Assembly: GCF_900167115.1 (NCBI RefSeq)
Contig: NZ_FUXZ01000014.1
Span: 23,207-87,206 of the forward strand
Length of the DNA stretch: 64,000 nucleotides
Origin: Eubacterium uniforme
GTDB lineage: Bacteria; Bacillota; Clostridia; Lachnospirales; Lachnospiraceae
Direction of reading: 5' to 3'
A program made the translations under genes and the position numbers. The notes beneath the pieces are model-generated. The model did no database searches and was not told the origin of the DNA. It worked only from the letters and a program-made list of their open reading frames with translations. This document shows, piece by piece, positions 45,802 to 54,895 of the stretch; position 1 is the stretch's first letter, and the number at the start of each line of letters is the position of its first letter.

Positions 45802-45919
45802 ACGAATTTACCATTTCTTTTTACACAGTTTCGCGCGAATTTACCGTTTTTTTTTACACAATTTCACACGATTTTACCGTTTCTTTTTACTAATTTCCAC
45901 ACGATTTTACCATTTCTTG
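45801..45919. repeat. Four direct repeats of 33 bp upstream of the DUF4143 gene
   Basis: The core TTTACC occurs at 45807, 45840, 45873 and 45906, exactly 33 bases apart. The surrounding consensus on the plus strand is ACGAWTTTACCRTTTCTTTTTAC, with small differences. The repeats are contiguous, without spacers. They may be regulator-binding iterons on one face of the helix (33 bp is about three turns). Confidence 0.85.
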
Positions 45920-45926
45920 AATTATA

Positions 45927-45960
45927 AAAGCAGCTATGATTAAAAATCAATAGCTGCTTT
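45927..45960 (-). terminator. Terminator of the aldo/keto reductase operon
   Basis: AAAGCAGCTAT and ATAGCTGCTTT arms, extended by TGAT/ATCA, with a short loop, just after the reductase stop codon. Confidence 0.8.
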
Positions 45961-45966
45961 ATTACT

Positions 45967-46806
45967 CTAAAATCCAAACTCAACTGTATCCGGATGTTCA
46001 CCAGACCAACCTATCTGCTCAACGCATGATAAGATGGACATATCTTCTTCACTAATTGTAAAATCGAAAACATCCAAATTAGCTTTCATTCTTTCAGTAC
46101 TTGAAGCCTTTGGAATTACTGGAACTCCTCGCTGTAGTAAGTATCGAAGTAGAATTTGTGCACTTGACTTACCATACTTTTGGGCGTATGCATTTACTCT
46201 ACTATCTCCAAGTACCTTACCTCTTCCAAGTGGACTCCAAGCTTGTGCTAATATGTTTTCCTTCTTTAAATATTCTAAAGTATATTCCTGCATATACCCT
46301 ACGTGAAGTTCTAACTGATCAAGCATAGGTTTTACTTTAGCAGTTTTCTTTAATATTTCAATATGATGTGGTAAGAAGTTTGATAATCCTATGGCTTTTA
46401 TCTTGCCTTCTTCATAAAGTTTTTCCATAACAGCCCATCCTGCTGCTAACTTCTCCTGCCACTTATCGTCTGTCTGATTTGCTTTTGGCCAGTGTATAAG
46501 ATACATATCAAGATAATCTGTCTGTAAGTCCTCGCATGACTTAGCAAATGATTCAAGTGTTTCCTTCTCACCTAACATAGTTGGCCAAACCTTACTGCAA
46601 AGGAAAATCTCTTTTCTATCTAGTCCATATTCACTAAGCGCTTCTCCTATTTCCTTTTCATTCTTATAAAGCGCTGCCGTATCTATATATCTGTACCCAC
46701 AATCAAGGGCCATCTTTATAGTATCTTTTCCATTACCTTCTGTAGCCTTGTATGAACCAAAACCAACTGGTGCAATTTCGATAGCATTTGCTAAAGTGAA
46801 ATTCAT
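45967..46806 (-). CDS. Aldo/keto reductase
   Basis: The 279-residue TIM-barrel enzyme has the catalytic tetrad of NADPH-dependent reductases: Asp and Tyr in YIDTAALYKNEKEIG, Lys in CSKVWPTM and His in LIHWPKAN. NADP-binding features (PKASSTERMKANLDVF) are at the end. Substrate is unknown; close relatives reduce aldehydes such as methylglyoxal. It lies 10 bases after a nucleotidyltransferase gene and is the last gene before a terminator. Confidence 0.93.
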   Translation of the reverse strand: MNFTLANAIEIAPVGFGSYKATEGNGKDTIKMALDCGYRYIDTAALYKNEKEIGEALSEYGLDRKEIFLCSKVWPTMLGEKETLESFAKSCEDLQTDYLDMYLIHWPKANQTDDKWQEKLAAGWAVMEKLYEEGKIKAIGLSNFLPHHIEILKKTAKVKPMLDQLELHVGYMQEYTLEYLKKENILAQAWSPLGRGKVLGDSRVNAYAQKYGKSSAQILLRYLLQRGVPVIPKASSTERMKANLDVFDFTISEEDMSILSCVEQIGWSGEHPDTVEFGF

Positions 46807-46816
46807 ATGTACCTCC

Positions 46817-47602
46817 TTACATCATCTTGACTACCTTCACAAACAACTCATTAAGCTTAGTATAGTCACCATTTCTATCATCTTCTAAAGAGTCGGCAAC
46901 CGCTTTCTGCTTATCAAGTTCAGTCTCTATAAATTCCTTAATCATCGGAATGTGTTCATTCAAATCACTTTCATTAGTTTCCTTTTTAATCTCAACTAAT
47001 TTGTTTATTTCATCAAGCAACTCCTTAGTCAAAGTTTCATCACTACCATCAAACATTTCCAACAACTTAGAAAATTCAACCGGTGGATATTCATTATACT
47101 TATCGATCCACTTACAACACAAAAGAGGTCTTAATGCATAAAAATATTTTTTGTACTTTACCTTATCCTCTGTCAAATATTTGTGATATGTACTATTAGC
47201 CACACCATAATAATGATAAATCGCTACTTTTTTTGAAAAATAAGTTTTTACAACTTCAGCAATTTCATCCCATTCATCTGATTTACGATATTTTATTGGT
47301 GAATTCACCCACTCCATAATACTTGGATTTCCCTTACCATATGCAAGAAGAGCCTTTTTCAAATCCCATCCATTTATGTCATAAACTTCGTCAAGCATAT
47401 AGTCGATATAATCATCTTTATTATCGATTCTTAAGTATTCATCTTCTTTATTCACGTATATAAATCTTACATCATAATCACTATCCGGCGAAGCGAATCC
47501 CCATGATCTACTACCAGACTCCACCGAAACTAATATTTTAACATTATATTTTTTCTCTATCTCATCAAGTGATTCCTGTATCTTCTTTTCTATCTCTGTC
47601 AT
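46817..47602 (-). CDS. Nucleotidyltransferase of the YcgL/RlaP family
   Basis: The 261 residues begin with a DNA-polymerase-beta-type nucleotidyltransferase motif, GSRSWGFASPDSDYDVRF. This contains the GS and DxD metal-binding residues, followed by INGWDLKKALLAYGKGNP and MEWVNSPIKYR. The pattern fits PF10127, whose RlaP members are linked to RNA repair. It lies 17 bases after a second nucleotidyltransferase gene. No RNA ligase is seen nearby, so the role is open. Confidence 0.85.
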   Translation of the reverse strand: MTEIEKKIQESLDEIEKKYNVKILVSVESGSRSWGFASPDSDYDVRFIYVNKEDEYLRIDNKDDYIDYMLDEVYDINGWDLKKALLAYGKGNPSIMEWVNSPIKYRKSDEWDEIAEVVKTYFSKKVAIYHYYGVANSTYHKYLTEDKVKYKKYFYALRPLLCCKWIDKYNEYPPVEFSKLLEMFDGSDETLTKELLDEINKLVEIKKETNESDLNEHIPMIKEFIETELDKQKAVADSLEDDRNGDYTKLNELFVKVVKMM

Positions 47603-47619
47603 ATGTCCCTCCTTAATAA

Positions 47620-48639
47620 TTATATTTCTCCATTTATAATTCTTCTATTTATGTCTAACACATATTTTTCCACAGCTTCCATATCAGGATTATCTGGTAA
47701 CTTACTGTTTTTTTCAGCTTCTGCGTACATTTGCTCATACTTGGATACAACCTTGTAAAACTCTTCAGTAAGTACACTGTCCTTCATGAACTGGCCATCT
47801 CTTACTGCCTTTAAAAGTTCAAGTTCATCATCAGGTCTTCTGGTTCTAATAACCTTATTCTCCAAAATATCAATTCCCATCATAAACAATCTCAGCAAAT
47901 GCATCGCATGCTTGTTTAAATGCAAATCATCTTTTTTATTATTACGCTTCCCTATCTTATCGTACTCTTTAACGACATTCATCATAGTATTCATCATCTC
48001 ATTGTACTTACGAAGTGGATAGTGTTTAAGTTCACCATCAATGAAAATTTCTTTCTCAAGACCTTCTGTTACAGCTTCATCAATATAAAGTTTAGTAACT
48101 CCACCAGTCATCGTTTCACTTCTTCTATTATAATCATCAAGTGCATGTCCAACTGATTTTATTATATGTCCTTCCCTATCAGGTTGACTCATAGAATCTC
48201 TTGCAATTGCATTCTGCAAACGTCTTAACTGTGCATCTGCATAGTGACCAAATGAAGCCGCCGCCCTCTTAGTTAAAAACATCTCTTTTCTGTCAAGTAG
48301 ACTCTGCCCTATTTCATTCTTGATGACATATTCATCCTCATCTATTCCAAGTATTTCAATTGTATTTGGATTACATCCAAGCAACAACTTCATAATCTTA
48401 TTAAATCCAAATATAACTGTATCTGTTTTTCTATCTTCAAACTGTTCAAACTCAGTAAATCCAATCAAATCAGATGGAAGTTCTAATGTGATTCCTCTAA
48501 AATCGACATCACTTCCTTCTCTATTAGTACCATATCCATAACTTCCTGTAACTCCAAGAAGTATAATTCTATTACCAAGTCTTTTATCATTTCTTAAAAA
48601 ATCATATTCTTCTGTCTTAGCTAACTCTCTAAAATCCAT
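47620..48639 (-). CDS. Second nucleotidyltransferase-like protein
   Basis: The 339 residues carry a related N-terminal motif, LGVTGSYGYGTNREGSDVDF, followed by IMKLLLGCNPNTIEILGI, and a long helical C-terminal part that includes HLNKHAMHLLRLFMMGIDIL. It is longer than its neighbour (339 against 261 residues) and diverged, but both active-site features (GS and DxD) are intact. The pair is adjacent in one operon with the reductase. Confidence 0.82.
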   Translation of the reverse strand: MDFRELAKTEEYDFLRNDKRLGNRIILLGVTGSYGYGTNREGSDVDFRGITLELPSDLIGFTEFEQFEDRKTDTVIFGFNKIMKLLLGCNPNTIEILGIDEDEYVIKNEIGQSLLDRKEMFLTKRAAASFGHYADAQLRRLQNAIARDSMSQPDREGHIIKSVGHALDDYNRRSETMTGGVTKLYIDEAVTEGLEKEIFIDGELKHYPLRKYNEMMNTMMNVVKEYDKIGKRNNKKDDLHLNKHAMHLLRLFMMGIDILENKVIRTRRPDDELELLKAVRDGQFMKDSVLTEEFYKVVSKYEQMYAEAEKNSKLPDNPDMEAVEKYVLDINRRIINGEI

Positions 48640-48683
48640 TATATCCCCTCATTTCATGTAAATAATAGTTAAACTCTGTCCCT

Positions 48684-49652
48684 CTAATTTCTTTCTTCTT
48701 TTTTACTATAACTAATTTCCACATCCGGTTCTCCGCTTGCCGCATTATTATAAACCATCATATTAATTGTTCCTTCAGAAGTCTCCCAACGATATTGATC
48801 ATATGCTTCGTATGTTGGTTTAGAATATAAGTAATTAAATTTAGTAATATAAATATTCTTGAATTCTTTCACGCTATAATGTGCTTCATTTTGTATTACA
48901 TAGGCACAATCAACTTGATATAAACCATTATCAAAAAAAGCCGTTACACTCGCATCTATTCCTTTTAAATTCATATAGTCTTTAATTTCTGTATCAACAA
49001 CTTTTTCACTTTGATTTATATATGTACCATATTTTTCTTCCATTCTCTCAGCAAATACATCCTTACTTGTTCCCCAACTAGTTGAATTAAAATAACCTTT
49101 TCTATCACCTTTTGTACATTTTGAATATTCGCTAGAATAAAAAATTCCTATTTGATTATATTTTTCCTCATCATCCCAAACTTTAAGTTGGACTGCCCCA
49201 TTTATGGTCTGCCACTCGTAATCATGTTCATCAAATTCTGAACTTGGACTACCATATACTTCAGTAAGTTTCTTTATATATTTATCCTTTAATGTGTCTA
49301 CATCATATCCAGTACCTTCATTTTCAAATATATAAATACCCACATCTTTAAGGCCAGCATTTTTATCAAAAAATGCAACAATGTCCGCTCTTACATCCTT
49401 CATGGAATCATAATATCTTGCTCTCATTGTTAAATGCTCTTTTTGATATACTCGTGGCTTAATTTTAATTTCTTTCTTAAAGATTTTCTTTACTTCATCC
49501 CTACTTGTCCCCCAAGCAATATTATGAAACAATCCACTCTTATCAATACTTGCGTCTAGATTATACTCATAGGATTTATCCCTTAAATACCTCGAACCTC
49601 CGATAATCATAAAACAAATTATAAGCGGTAATATCAACCGTTTTAATTTCAT
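48684..49652 (-). CDS. Secreted protein with two WGTS repeats
   Basis: The 322-residue product has an N-terminal membrane anchor or signal peptide (LKRLILPLIICFMIIGGSRY) and two tandem domains of about 130 residues, each opening with 'WGTSRDEVKKIFKKE' or 'STSWGTSKDVFAERMEE'. Each domain has a middle 'AFFD' strand and ends in a 'YEWQTINGAVQLKVWDD'-type or 'YRWETSEGTINMMVYNN'-type strand. The single-domain protein at 43716 is a relative. I do not recognise the family. It precedes the nucleotidyltransferase genes by 44 bases. Confidence 0.65.
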   Translation of the reverse strand: MKLKRLILPLIICFMIIGGSRYLRDKSYEYNLDASIDKSGLFHNIAWGTSRDEVKKIFKKEIKIKPRVYQKEHLTMRARYYDSMKDVRADIVAFFDKNAGLKDVGIYIFENEGTGYDVDTLKDKYIKKLTEVYGSPSSEFDEHDYEWQTINGAVQLKVWDDEEKYNQIGIFYSSEYSKCTKGDRKGYFNSTSWGTSKDVFAERMEEKYGTYINQSEKVVDTEIKDYMNLKGIDASVTAFFDNGLYQVDCAYVIQNEAHYSVKEFKNIYITKFNYLYSKPTYEAYDQYRWETSEGTINMMVYNNAASGEPDVEISYSKKEERN

Positions 49653-49711
49653 AACTTATACTTCCTCCATTAGTCATACAAATAAATCTATATATCAATT
49701 ATTTTCATAAA

Positions 49712-49733
49712 GGCCAGCGCACAAACGCTGGCC
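49712..49733 (-). terminator. Terminator of exonuclease III gene
   Basis: GGCCAGCG and CGCTGGCC form a perfect 8-bp stem with a 6-base loop, followed by TTTAT on the minus strand. Confidence 0.75.
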
Positions 49734-49774
49734 CAATTAACAATAATCCCAAAATCCACCCAATTATTTATCCA

Positions 49775-50530
49775 TTAAAGATTCACTTCAAGTCCTACAG
49801 GGCAATGATCTGAACCAAAGATATCTGTATAAATCTTAGCATCCACAAGTTTTTCATCTAGTGAATTACTAGCTAAGAAATAGTCAATTCTCCATCCTGC
49901 ATTCTTCTCTCTAGCCTTAAACATATATGACCACCATGAATAAATCTCTGTTTTATCTGGATAAAACTTTCTAAATGTATCAATAAATCCACTATCAAGA
50001 AGAACTGTCATCTTTTCTCTTTCTTCATCAGTAAATCCTGCATTTCTTCTATTTGTCTCTGGATTCTTAAGGTCAATTTCCTTATGAGCAACGTTCATAT
50101 CGCCAGTTACAATTACCGGTTTCTTCTCATCAAGTTTAAGAAGATAATCTCTAAATGCATCTTCCCAAACCATACGATACTCAAGTCTTGCAAGCTCCCT
50201 TTTTGAGTTTGGAGTATAAACCGTTACAAAATAAAAGTCCTCAAACTCTAATGTAATCACTCTGCCTTCATGGTCATGCTCATCAATCCCTAAGCCATAA
50301 CTTACACTTACAGGTTCCTTTTTAGAAAAAACTGCTGTTCCTGAATATCCCTTTTTATCAGCATAATTCCAATAATCAAAATATCCTTCTGGCTTAAAAT
50401 CTATCTGCCCTTCTGAAACCTTAGTTTCCTGTAATGCAAATATGTCAGCATCTACTTCTTCAAAAAAATCCATAAACCCTTTTCCCATGCAGGCTCTAAT
50501 TCCATTTACGTTCCAAGATATTAACTTCAT
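49775..50530 (-). CDS. xth: Exodeoxyribonuclease III (AP endonuclease)
   Basis: The 251 residues contain all the conserved motifs of the exonuclease III / AP endonuclease family: LISWNVNGIRA, LQETKVSEGQ, KGYSGTAVFSK, VTGDMNVAHKEIDL, WRIDYFLAS and the terminal SDHCPVGLEV. The enzyme cleaves DNA 5' to abasic sites in base-excision repair. AAAGGAG lies 6 bases before the ATG. The gene is flanked by terminators and is probably monocistronic. Confidence 0.97.
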   Translation of the reverse strand: MKLISWNVNGIRACMGKGFMDFFEEVDADIFALQETKVSEGQIDFKPEGYFDYWNYADKKGYSGTAVFSKKEPVSVSYGLGIDEHDHEGRVITLEFEDFYFVTVYTPNSKRELARLEYRMVWEDAFRDYLLKLDEKKPVIVTGDMNVAHKEIDLKNPETNRRNAGFTDEEREKMTVLLDSGFIDTFRKFYPDKTEIYSWWSYMFKAREKNAGWRIDYFLASNSLDEKLVDAKIYTDIFGSDHCPVGLEVNL

Positions 50531-50612
50531 ATCTACTCCTTTAGTATAAAAAATTCTACCTACATTTTATCATATTCACCCACTTTTTAGAATTAAAATT
50601 TAACAAAAAGAA

Positions 50613-50634
50613 GGAAGTATGCGCCAATACTTCC
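50613..50634 (-). terminator. Terminator of the 50657 gene
   Basis: GGAAGTAT and ATACTTCC arms with a 6-base loop; T-rich sequence follows on the minus strand. Confidence 0.7.
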
Positions 50635-50656
50635 TCCCTATAAAAAACTGTTACAA

Positions 50657-52051
50657 TTATTGCAAGCAGTTCAGACTCTTATTAAATTTTACTTTACGTC
50701 TTTTTCTTATATATACAAATACTAGCCACTCAACAATCATAAATAAAACCATTCTTACAACAATATACCAGTTTACCCAAACATTTCTTTTTAATGGATT
50801 TAACATAAATGAATTCATTTCCCATGATAATGCCTTCTTTGTAATAACATCATCAGTGTTAAACACTGCAACAAATGCTACATCATTTACATTATCAATA
50901 CATATTTGTAAAATATCCTTTCCTCTTGTATATGTTTTAGTGTAATAAGGTAAGTTTTCAGGTAGTTCATCATTATTTAAATATGTAGCCGCTTTAAATA
51001 TATCAACAGAATTAGCTATTTCCATCTTCGAATTAAATCTATTTTTTATTTTCCTTCTAAATTTTGATTGTTTATCAAGACTTATCATAGTTGTATATCC
51101 TATTAAATCCTCCATATCTACGAAATTTCCAATTCCTAGAAGTCTATAATCAAACCTAATATGCTCACTTTGTGGTCTTTCATTCTGTGTCAAATCTTTT
51201 TTCTCATAATTCTTTCCAAAATATGTTTTCAAACCTATAATCTGATAATATGATCTGTCCATATTTTTTGACTCATCTTCTTTTTTTAACTCAGAATACT
51301 TATATTTATATAATATCATCAATTCAGATGCATTTACCCTATATTTATAACACAGATCTGACCACGCATTTGTAACTCGTTCAACTTTTATTTTCTTTTT
51401 TATATTCAATTTCTGTTTTTTTTCATCTTCATCACTCATAATTCTTCCGCTATTACGTTGATAATTCGAATTATTATTTATCGCCTCTTCACCTTCATAT
51501 TTCTTTATTTTTTCGTTCAACAATCTAGTAATATCTTCACTATAAACGGCTCTTTGCCCTTCTTCTTCCCACTCATCATTAATGCTTTTATATGTTAAAA
51601 CCACGCCTTGACTAAGTGCTCCAATTTCATATTTCACATTACTAGAATATTCTCTTTTGTATACACATTTTAAAAATTCATTTCTCGAAATTCTATACTT
51701 ATGACCCTTTCCAGTAATGTAATACTTAAAACCATCTCTATATACCGAAAGAATACTATTACTTTCTAATTCCTTTAATTCTTCATCATCCATATAATAT
51801 ATGTCCGTTGCATTTCCATATAACTTATGTTGTTCATTATAAATAGCCACTTTTACTGGAAGATTAATCTCACCTTTTCTATAATTAAACACCCCAAATG
51901 CTACAAATGCCAAAAGCACATATATAATTTTTGTTCTTAACCTAGTTTGTTTTGCTGTTGTTAAAATATATTTTGCTAGTTGTTTTATCTTAGCAAAAAT
52001 CATTTTAATTATTTTCTTAAAAAAACTATACTTTTTATTTTTTCTTTTCAT
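50657..52051 (-). CDS. Membrane protein of unknown function, large outer domain
   Basis: The 464-residue product has a basic N-terminus, one membrane helix (IIYVLLAFVAFGVFNY), a large region of about 340 residues that is probably outside the cell, and a second helix near the C-terminus (IVVRMVLFMIVEWLVFVYI). A very charged linker (residues about 190-215) splits the outer region. I see no known catalytic motif. The topology (both termini inside) is inferred from the basic ends. Confidence 0.65.
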   Translation of the reverse strand: MKRKNKKYSFFKKIIKMIFAKIKQLAKYILTTAKQTRLRTKIIYVLLAFVAFGVFNYRKGEINLPVKVAIYNEQHKLYGNATDIYYMDDEELKELESNSILSVYRDGFKYYITGKGHKYRISRNEFLKCVYKREYSSNVKYEIGALSQGVVLTYKSINDEWEEEGQRAVYSEDITRLLNEKIKKYEGEEAINNNSNYQRNSGRIMSDEDEKKQKLNIKKKIKVERVTNAWSDLCYKYRVNASELMILYKYKYSELKKEDESKNMDRSYYQIIGLKTYFGKNYEKKDLTQNERPQSEHIRFDYRLLGIGNFVDMEDLIGYTTMISLDKQSKFRRKIKNRFNSKMEIANSVDIFKAATYLNNDELPENLPYYTKTYTRGKDILQICIDNVNDVAFVAVFNTDDVITKKALSWEMNSFMLNPLKRNVWVNWYIVVRMVLFMIVEWLVFVYIRKRRKVKFNKSLNCLQ

Positions 52052-52169
52052 GGCGCTACCTCTTATTATTTCTATACAATTCCCTGCTTGTAATAATCCC
52101 TCTTTATAAATTTCTTATATCATATAAACACCTAAGGAATAAAAACGTTACAAATTTTTTTCAATTAAA

Positions 52170-52206
52170 AAAAACCGACAAACGACTAAGCGTTCATCGA
52201 TTTTTT
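52170..52206 (-). terminator. Terminator of the MATE exporter gene
   Basis: An imperfect stem (CGA.AACG with CGTT..TCG) flanked by eight A and eight T on either side, just after the stop codon. Confidence 0.65.
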
Positions 52207-52213
52207 TTATCTA

Positions 52214-53566
52214 TTATTTATCCAACGTATCAATAATATTCTTTTTAATTCTTCTATAGAAAAATAGTGATGCTGTAAGTGATGCTATTTCCGCGATTGG
52301 AAATGCCCACCATACATTATTAACATTACCAGTCTTTGAAAGCAACCAAGCTGCTGGAATAAGAGCAATTAATTGTCTAGAAACTGACACAATCAATGAA
52401 TAAGTACTCTTAGCAAATGCCTGAAATGTACTTCCCAAAATAATACATATAGCAGCAATTGGGAATGATAAAGAAATTATTCTAAGTGCTGGAACACCAA
52501 TCTTTATCATATAATCTGATGCATCAAATAATCCAAGTAATAACTTTGGTATGCTACAAAACAACACTGTACCCAAAATCATAATGCAGAAAGCCATCTT
52601 CATTGAAAAGAACACAGCTTCATTAATTCTCTTCTTTGATTTAGCACCATAATTATACGCAAGTACTGGAATAAGACCATTATTAAGACCAAATACTGGC
52701 ATAAATATAAAACTTTGCAACTTAAAGTATGCACCAAATACAGCCTGTGCTGTATCCGAGAATGTCTTTAAAATATTATTCATAAGATATGTCATAACCG
52801 AACCGATTGACATCATAATCATTGATGGAATACCAATCTCATAAATCTTAATAATATCGCTAACATCAGGTTTAAGTACTTCTTTAATTGATAACTGTAC
52901 TTCCTTATTAAAGTTAACATTAAGGAAATATCCAACGATACCTGCTACTGTCTGACCAGCGACTGTAGCATAAGCAGCACCGGCAACACCAAGTTTTGGC
53001 ATACCTAACAATCCAAAAATAAGAATTGGATCAAGGATAATATTTACAATAGCACCTGTAAGCTGACTTACCATACTAAAAATAGTCTTACCTGTTGACT
53101 GTAACAATCTTTCAAATGTCATCTGGAAAAACAATCCCAACGAAAGAGTTGTACATATTGTAATATATGTAGTTCCATAATCTGAAATAACTGCCTTATT
53201 TGTCTGACTATTAATAAATGGTCTTGAAACAAATATACCTATTATTAAAAACACAAGATAGCTCATTACCGTTAAGAATAAACCAGTATTTGCTGCGGCA
53301 TTCGCTCTATCCTGTTTTTTCTCACCAAGTGCTCTTGATAAAATTGCGTTCATACCAACGCCCATACCTGAGCCTACTGAAATCATAAGCATCTGAAGCG
53401 GGAATGCAAGTGTTACACCTGTTAGTGCTTCTTCGGCAACCTTCGATACAAATATACTATCTACAATATTATAAAGAGCCTGCACTAACATAGAAATCAT
53501 CATTGGAACCGCCATGGAAACAATAAGCTTCTTAACTGGCAGTACACCCATTTTGTTTTCTTCCAT
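52214..53566 (-). CDS. MATE family efflux transporter
   Basis: The 450 residues form about twelve membrane helices in two related halves. The start is typical of the family: LIVSMAVPMMISMLVQALYN, followed by IVDSIFVSKVAEEALTGV. GLLGMPKLGVAGAAYATVAG and an equivalent N-terminal segment mark the halves. The transporter exports cationic drugs or metabolites using an H+ or Na+ gradient; the substrate is unknown. TGGAGG lies shortly before the ATG. Confidence 0.93.
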   Translation of the reverse strand: MEENKMGVLPVKKLIVSMAVPMMISMLVQALYNIVDSIFVSKVAEEALTGVTLAFPLQMLMISVGSGMGVGMNAILSRALGEKKQDRANAAANTGLFLTVMSYLVFLIIGIFVSRPFINSQTNKAVISDYGTTYITICTTLSLGLFFQMTFERLLQSTGKTIFSMVSQLTGAIVNIILDPILIFGLLGMPKLGVAGAAYATVAGQTVAGIVGYFLNVNFNKEVQLSIKEVLKPDVSDIIKIYEIGIPSMIMMSIGSVMTYLMNNILKTFSDTAQAVFGAYFKLQSFIFMPVFGLNNGLIPVLAYNYGAKSKKRINEAVFFSMKMAFCIMILGTVLFCSIPKLLLGLFDASDYMIKIGVPALRIISLSFPIAAICIILGSTFQAFAKSTYSLIVSVSRQLIALIPAAWLLSKTGNVNNVWWAFPIAEIASLTASLFFYRRIKKNIIDTLDK

Positions 53567-53743
53567 AAATCCTCCATTATTCTCTTTTTCTTTTTTCTAT
53601 TCAAAACTATGCTAGTTTAACACATACTAACCCATTTTTCAATAAAAGGAAATATAATAATTTTTTATAGGCTGTAATTTTTGCATAGTTTTTGAAATAC
53701 ATATATTATAAACATAAAGCAAGGCTTATGTCCTGATTTTTAA

Positions 53744-54547
53744 CTACTCTCCATATATTTCATGAAGACTTTGCTTTATTTTATTAAAATCAACTTTACA
53801 CTTGCCATCCCAAATTCCAACTGGAATTTCATCAGTAAATGAATATTCAACTGGTAAATCCTGTTTTGTAAATTCATATACCATAATTTTTTCTTCTATA
53901 GGAAATATAATCCAATACTCCTTAACACCTGATTTCCTATACTTTAACATCTTCGTTACAGTGTCTGCTGCCACATTGTTAGGAGAAGCAATTTCTATTA
54001 TAAAATCTGGTGCTCCTATTATTTTTTCCTTTGTAAGTTTATCCCTATCGCATAATATTAATATATCTGGTTGAACTATAGAGTTATCATTTTCATCTAA
54101 CTGAACATCTATAGGTGATGTGAATGGTAAACATCTACCTTTATTATCTCTTATAAATGTTTTAAAAATAGTAATAATTTCATCACTTATAAACTGATGA
54201 GTTGTACTTGGCCCTGACATATCATATATATCATCATATCCGTATTTATTATAAAACTTACCATCAATAAGTTCTACATGTAATCCTTCTGGCAAAGCAT
54301 AATAATCCTCTATTGTTTTTTCATCATCTCCTGCTCCATAAGGAACTGCTGTTTCACCAAACATATAGCTATAATTCTTTTTTTCAAAAACCTTAGTTAA
54401 TGCTTGCATTGTTTCATATCTTGGTGATTTAGTTTCTCCACTAAATATTTTTTGAATAGTGGTCATTGGTACTCCTGAGAGTTTAGATATCTGTTTTATA
54501 GAATATCCTAATTCTCTTTTTTTCTCTTTCATCTCTTCTATATTCAT
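53744..54547 (-). CDS. XRE-type HTH fused to a Uma2 nuclease-like domain
   Basis: The ATG at 54547 has GGAGG 8 bases upstream. The 267 residues begin with an XRE helix-turn-helix (about 1-62: GYSIKQISKLSGVPMTTIQK, FSGETKSPRYETM). A Uma2/DUF820 domain (about 85-267) of the PD-(D/E)XK superfamily follows: VELIDGKFYNK, VQPDILILCD, GAPDFIIEIASP, KSGVKEYWIIFP. Uma2 domains usually stand alone and are common in cyanobacteria. The HTH fusion might be a self-regulated nuclease. Function is unproven. Confidence 0.88.
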   Translation of the reverse strand: MNIEEMKEKKRELGYSIKQISKLSGVPMTTIQKIFSGETKSPRYETMQALTKVFEKKNYSYMFGETAVPYGAGDDEKTIEDYYALPEGLHVELIDGKFYNKYGYDDIYDMSGPSTTHQFISDEIITIFKTFIRDNKGRCLPFTSPIDVQLDENDNSIVQPDILILCDRDKLTKEKIIGAPDFIIEIASPNNVAADTVTKMLKYRKSGVKEYWIIFPIEEKIMVYEFTKQDLPVEYSFTDEIPVGIWDGKCKVDFNKIKQSLHEIYGE

Positions 54548-54895
54548 AACATAAACCTCCACTCTACTTATCTAATATGTATATGATTGCTTAATGTATA
54601 TAAAAAAATTATAATTTCAAATCACATATATTTCAACCGTATTCGGTATATTTTTACATTTAACGCTTACCATTTTATATTATTTATATATATTTTTTGT
54701 ATAATTACGGTATATTACAACACTAGACTCAACCTTACAAATCTGTAATATAAATGTAAGTCTAATAAATGGATACTTATATCAGCAAATGCTATCATAT
54801 ATACAACAAAGGAAAACAAAAACAAATTCCTTTAAAAAACTATTTAATTTAATGAAAAATTTATAAAGTCGGAAAAGGCAAAGGAGGATTATAAC
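54548..54895. other. Intergenic region between divergent genes
   Basis: Very AT-rich, with no gene found. It holds an ACCG-TATT-CGGT inverted repeat at 54636-54647, the octamer CGGTATAT at 54644 and again at 54708, and a TATAAT at 54700-54705 that may serve the plus-strand gene through a leader of about 185 bases. No good -35 is seen. Confidence 0.4.

Noticed and set aside
45801..45919. CRISPR array
   Set aside because: The four repeats are contiguous, without unique spacers, and no cas genes lie nearby. The exact 33-bp period next to a promoter points to an operator array.
45691..45927. Plus-strand frame of 78 residues rich in LPFLFT repeats
   Set aside because: It is the translation of the 33-bp repeats, since 33 is divisible by three; no ribosome site or homology.
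53601..53695. Long-range inverted repeat TCAAAACTATGC ... GCATAGTTTTTGA
   Set aside because: Arms differ by one base, lie 70 bases apart in AT-rich DNA and match no transposon end or target duplication. Probably chance, though a weak MATE-gene leader role is possible.
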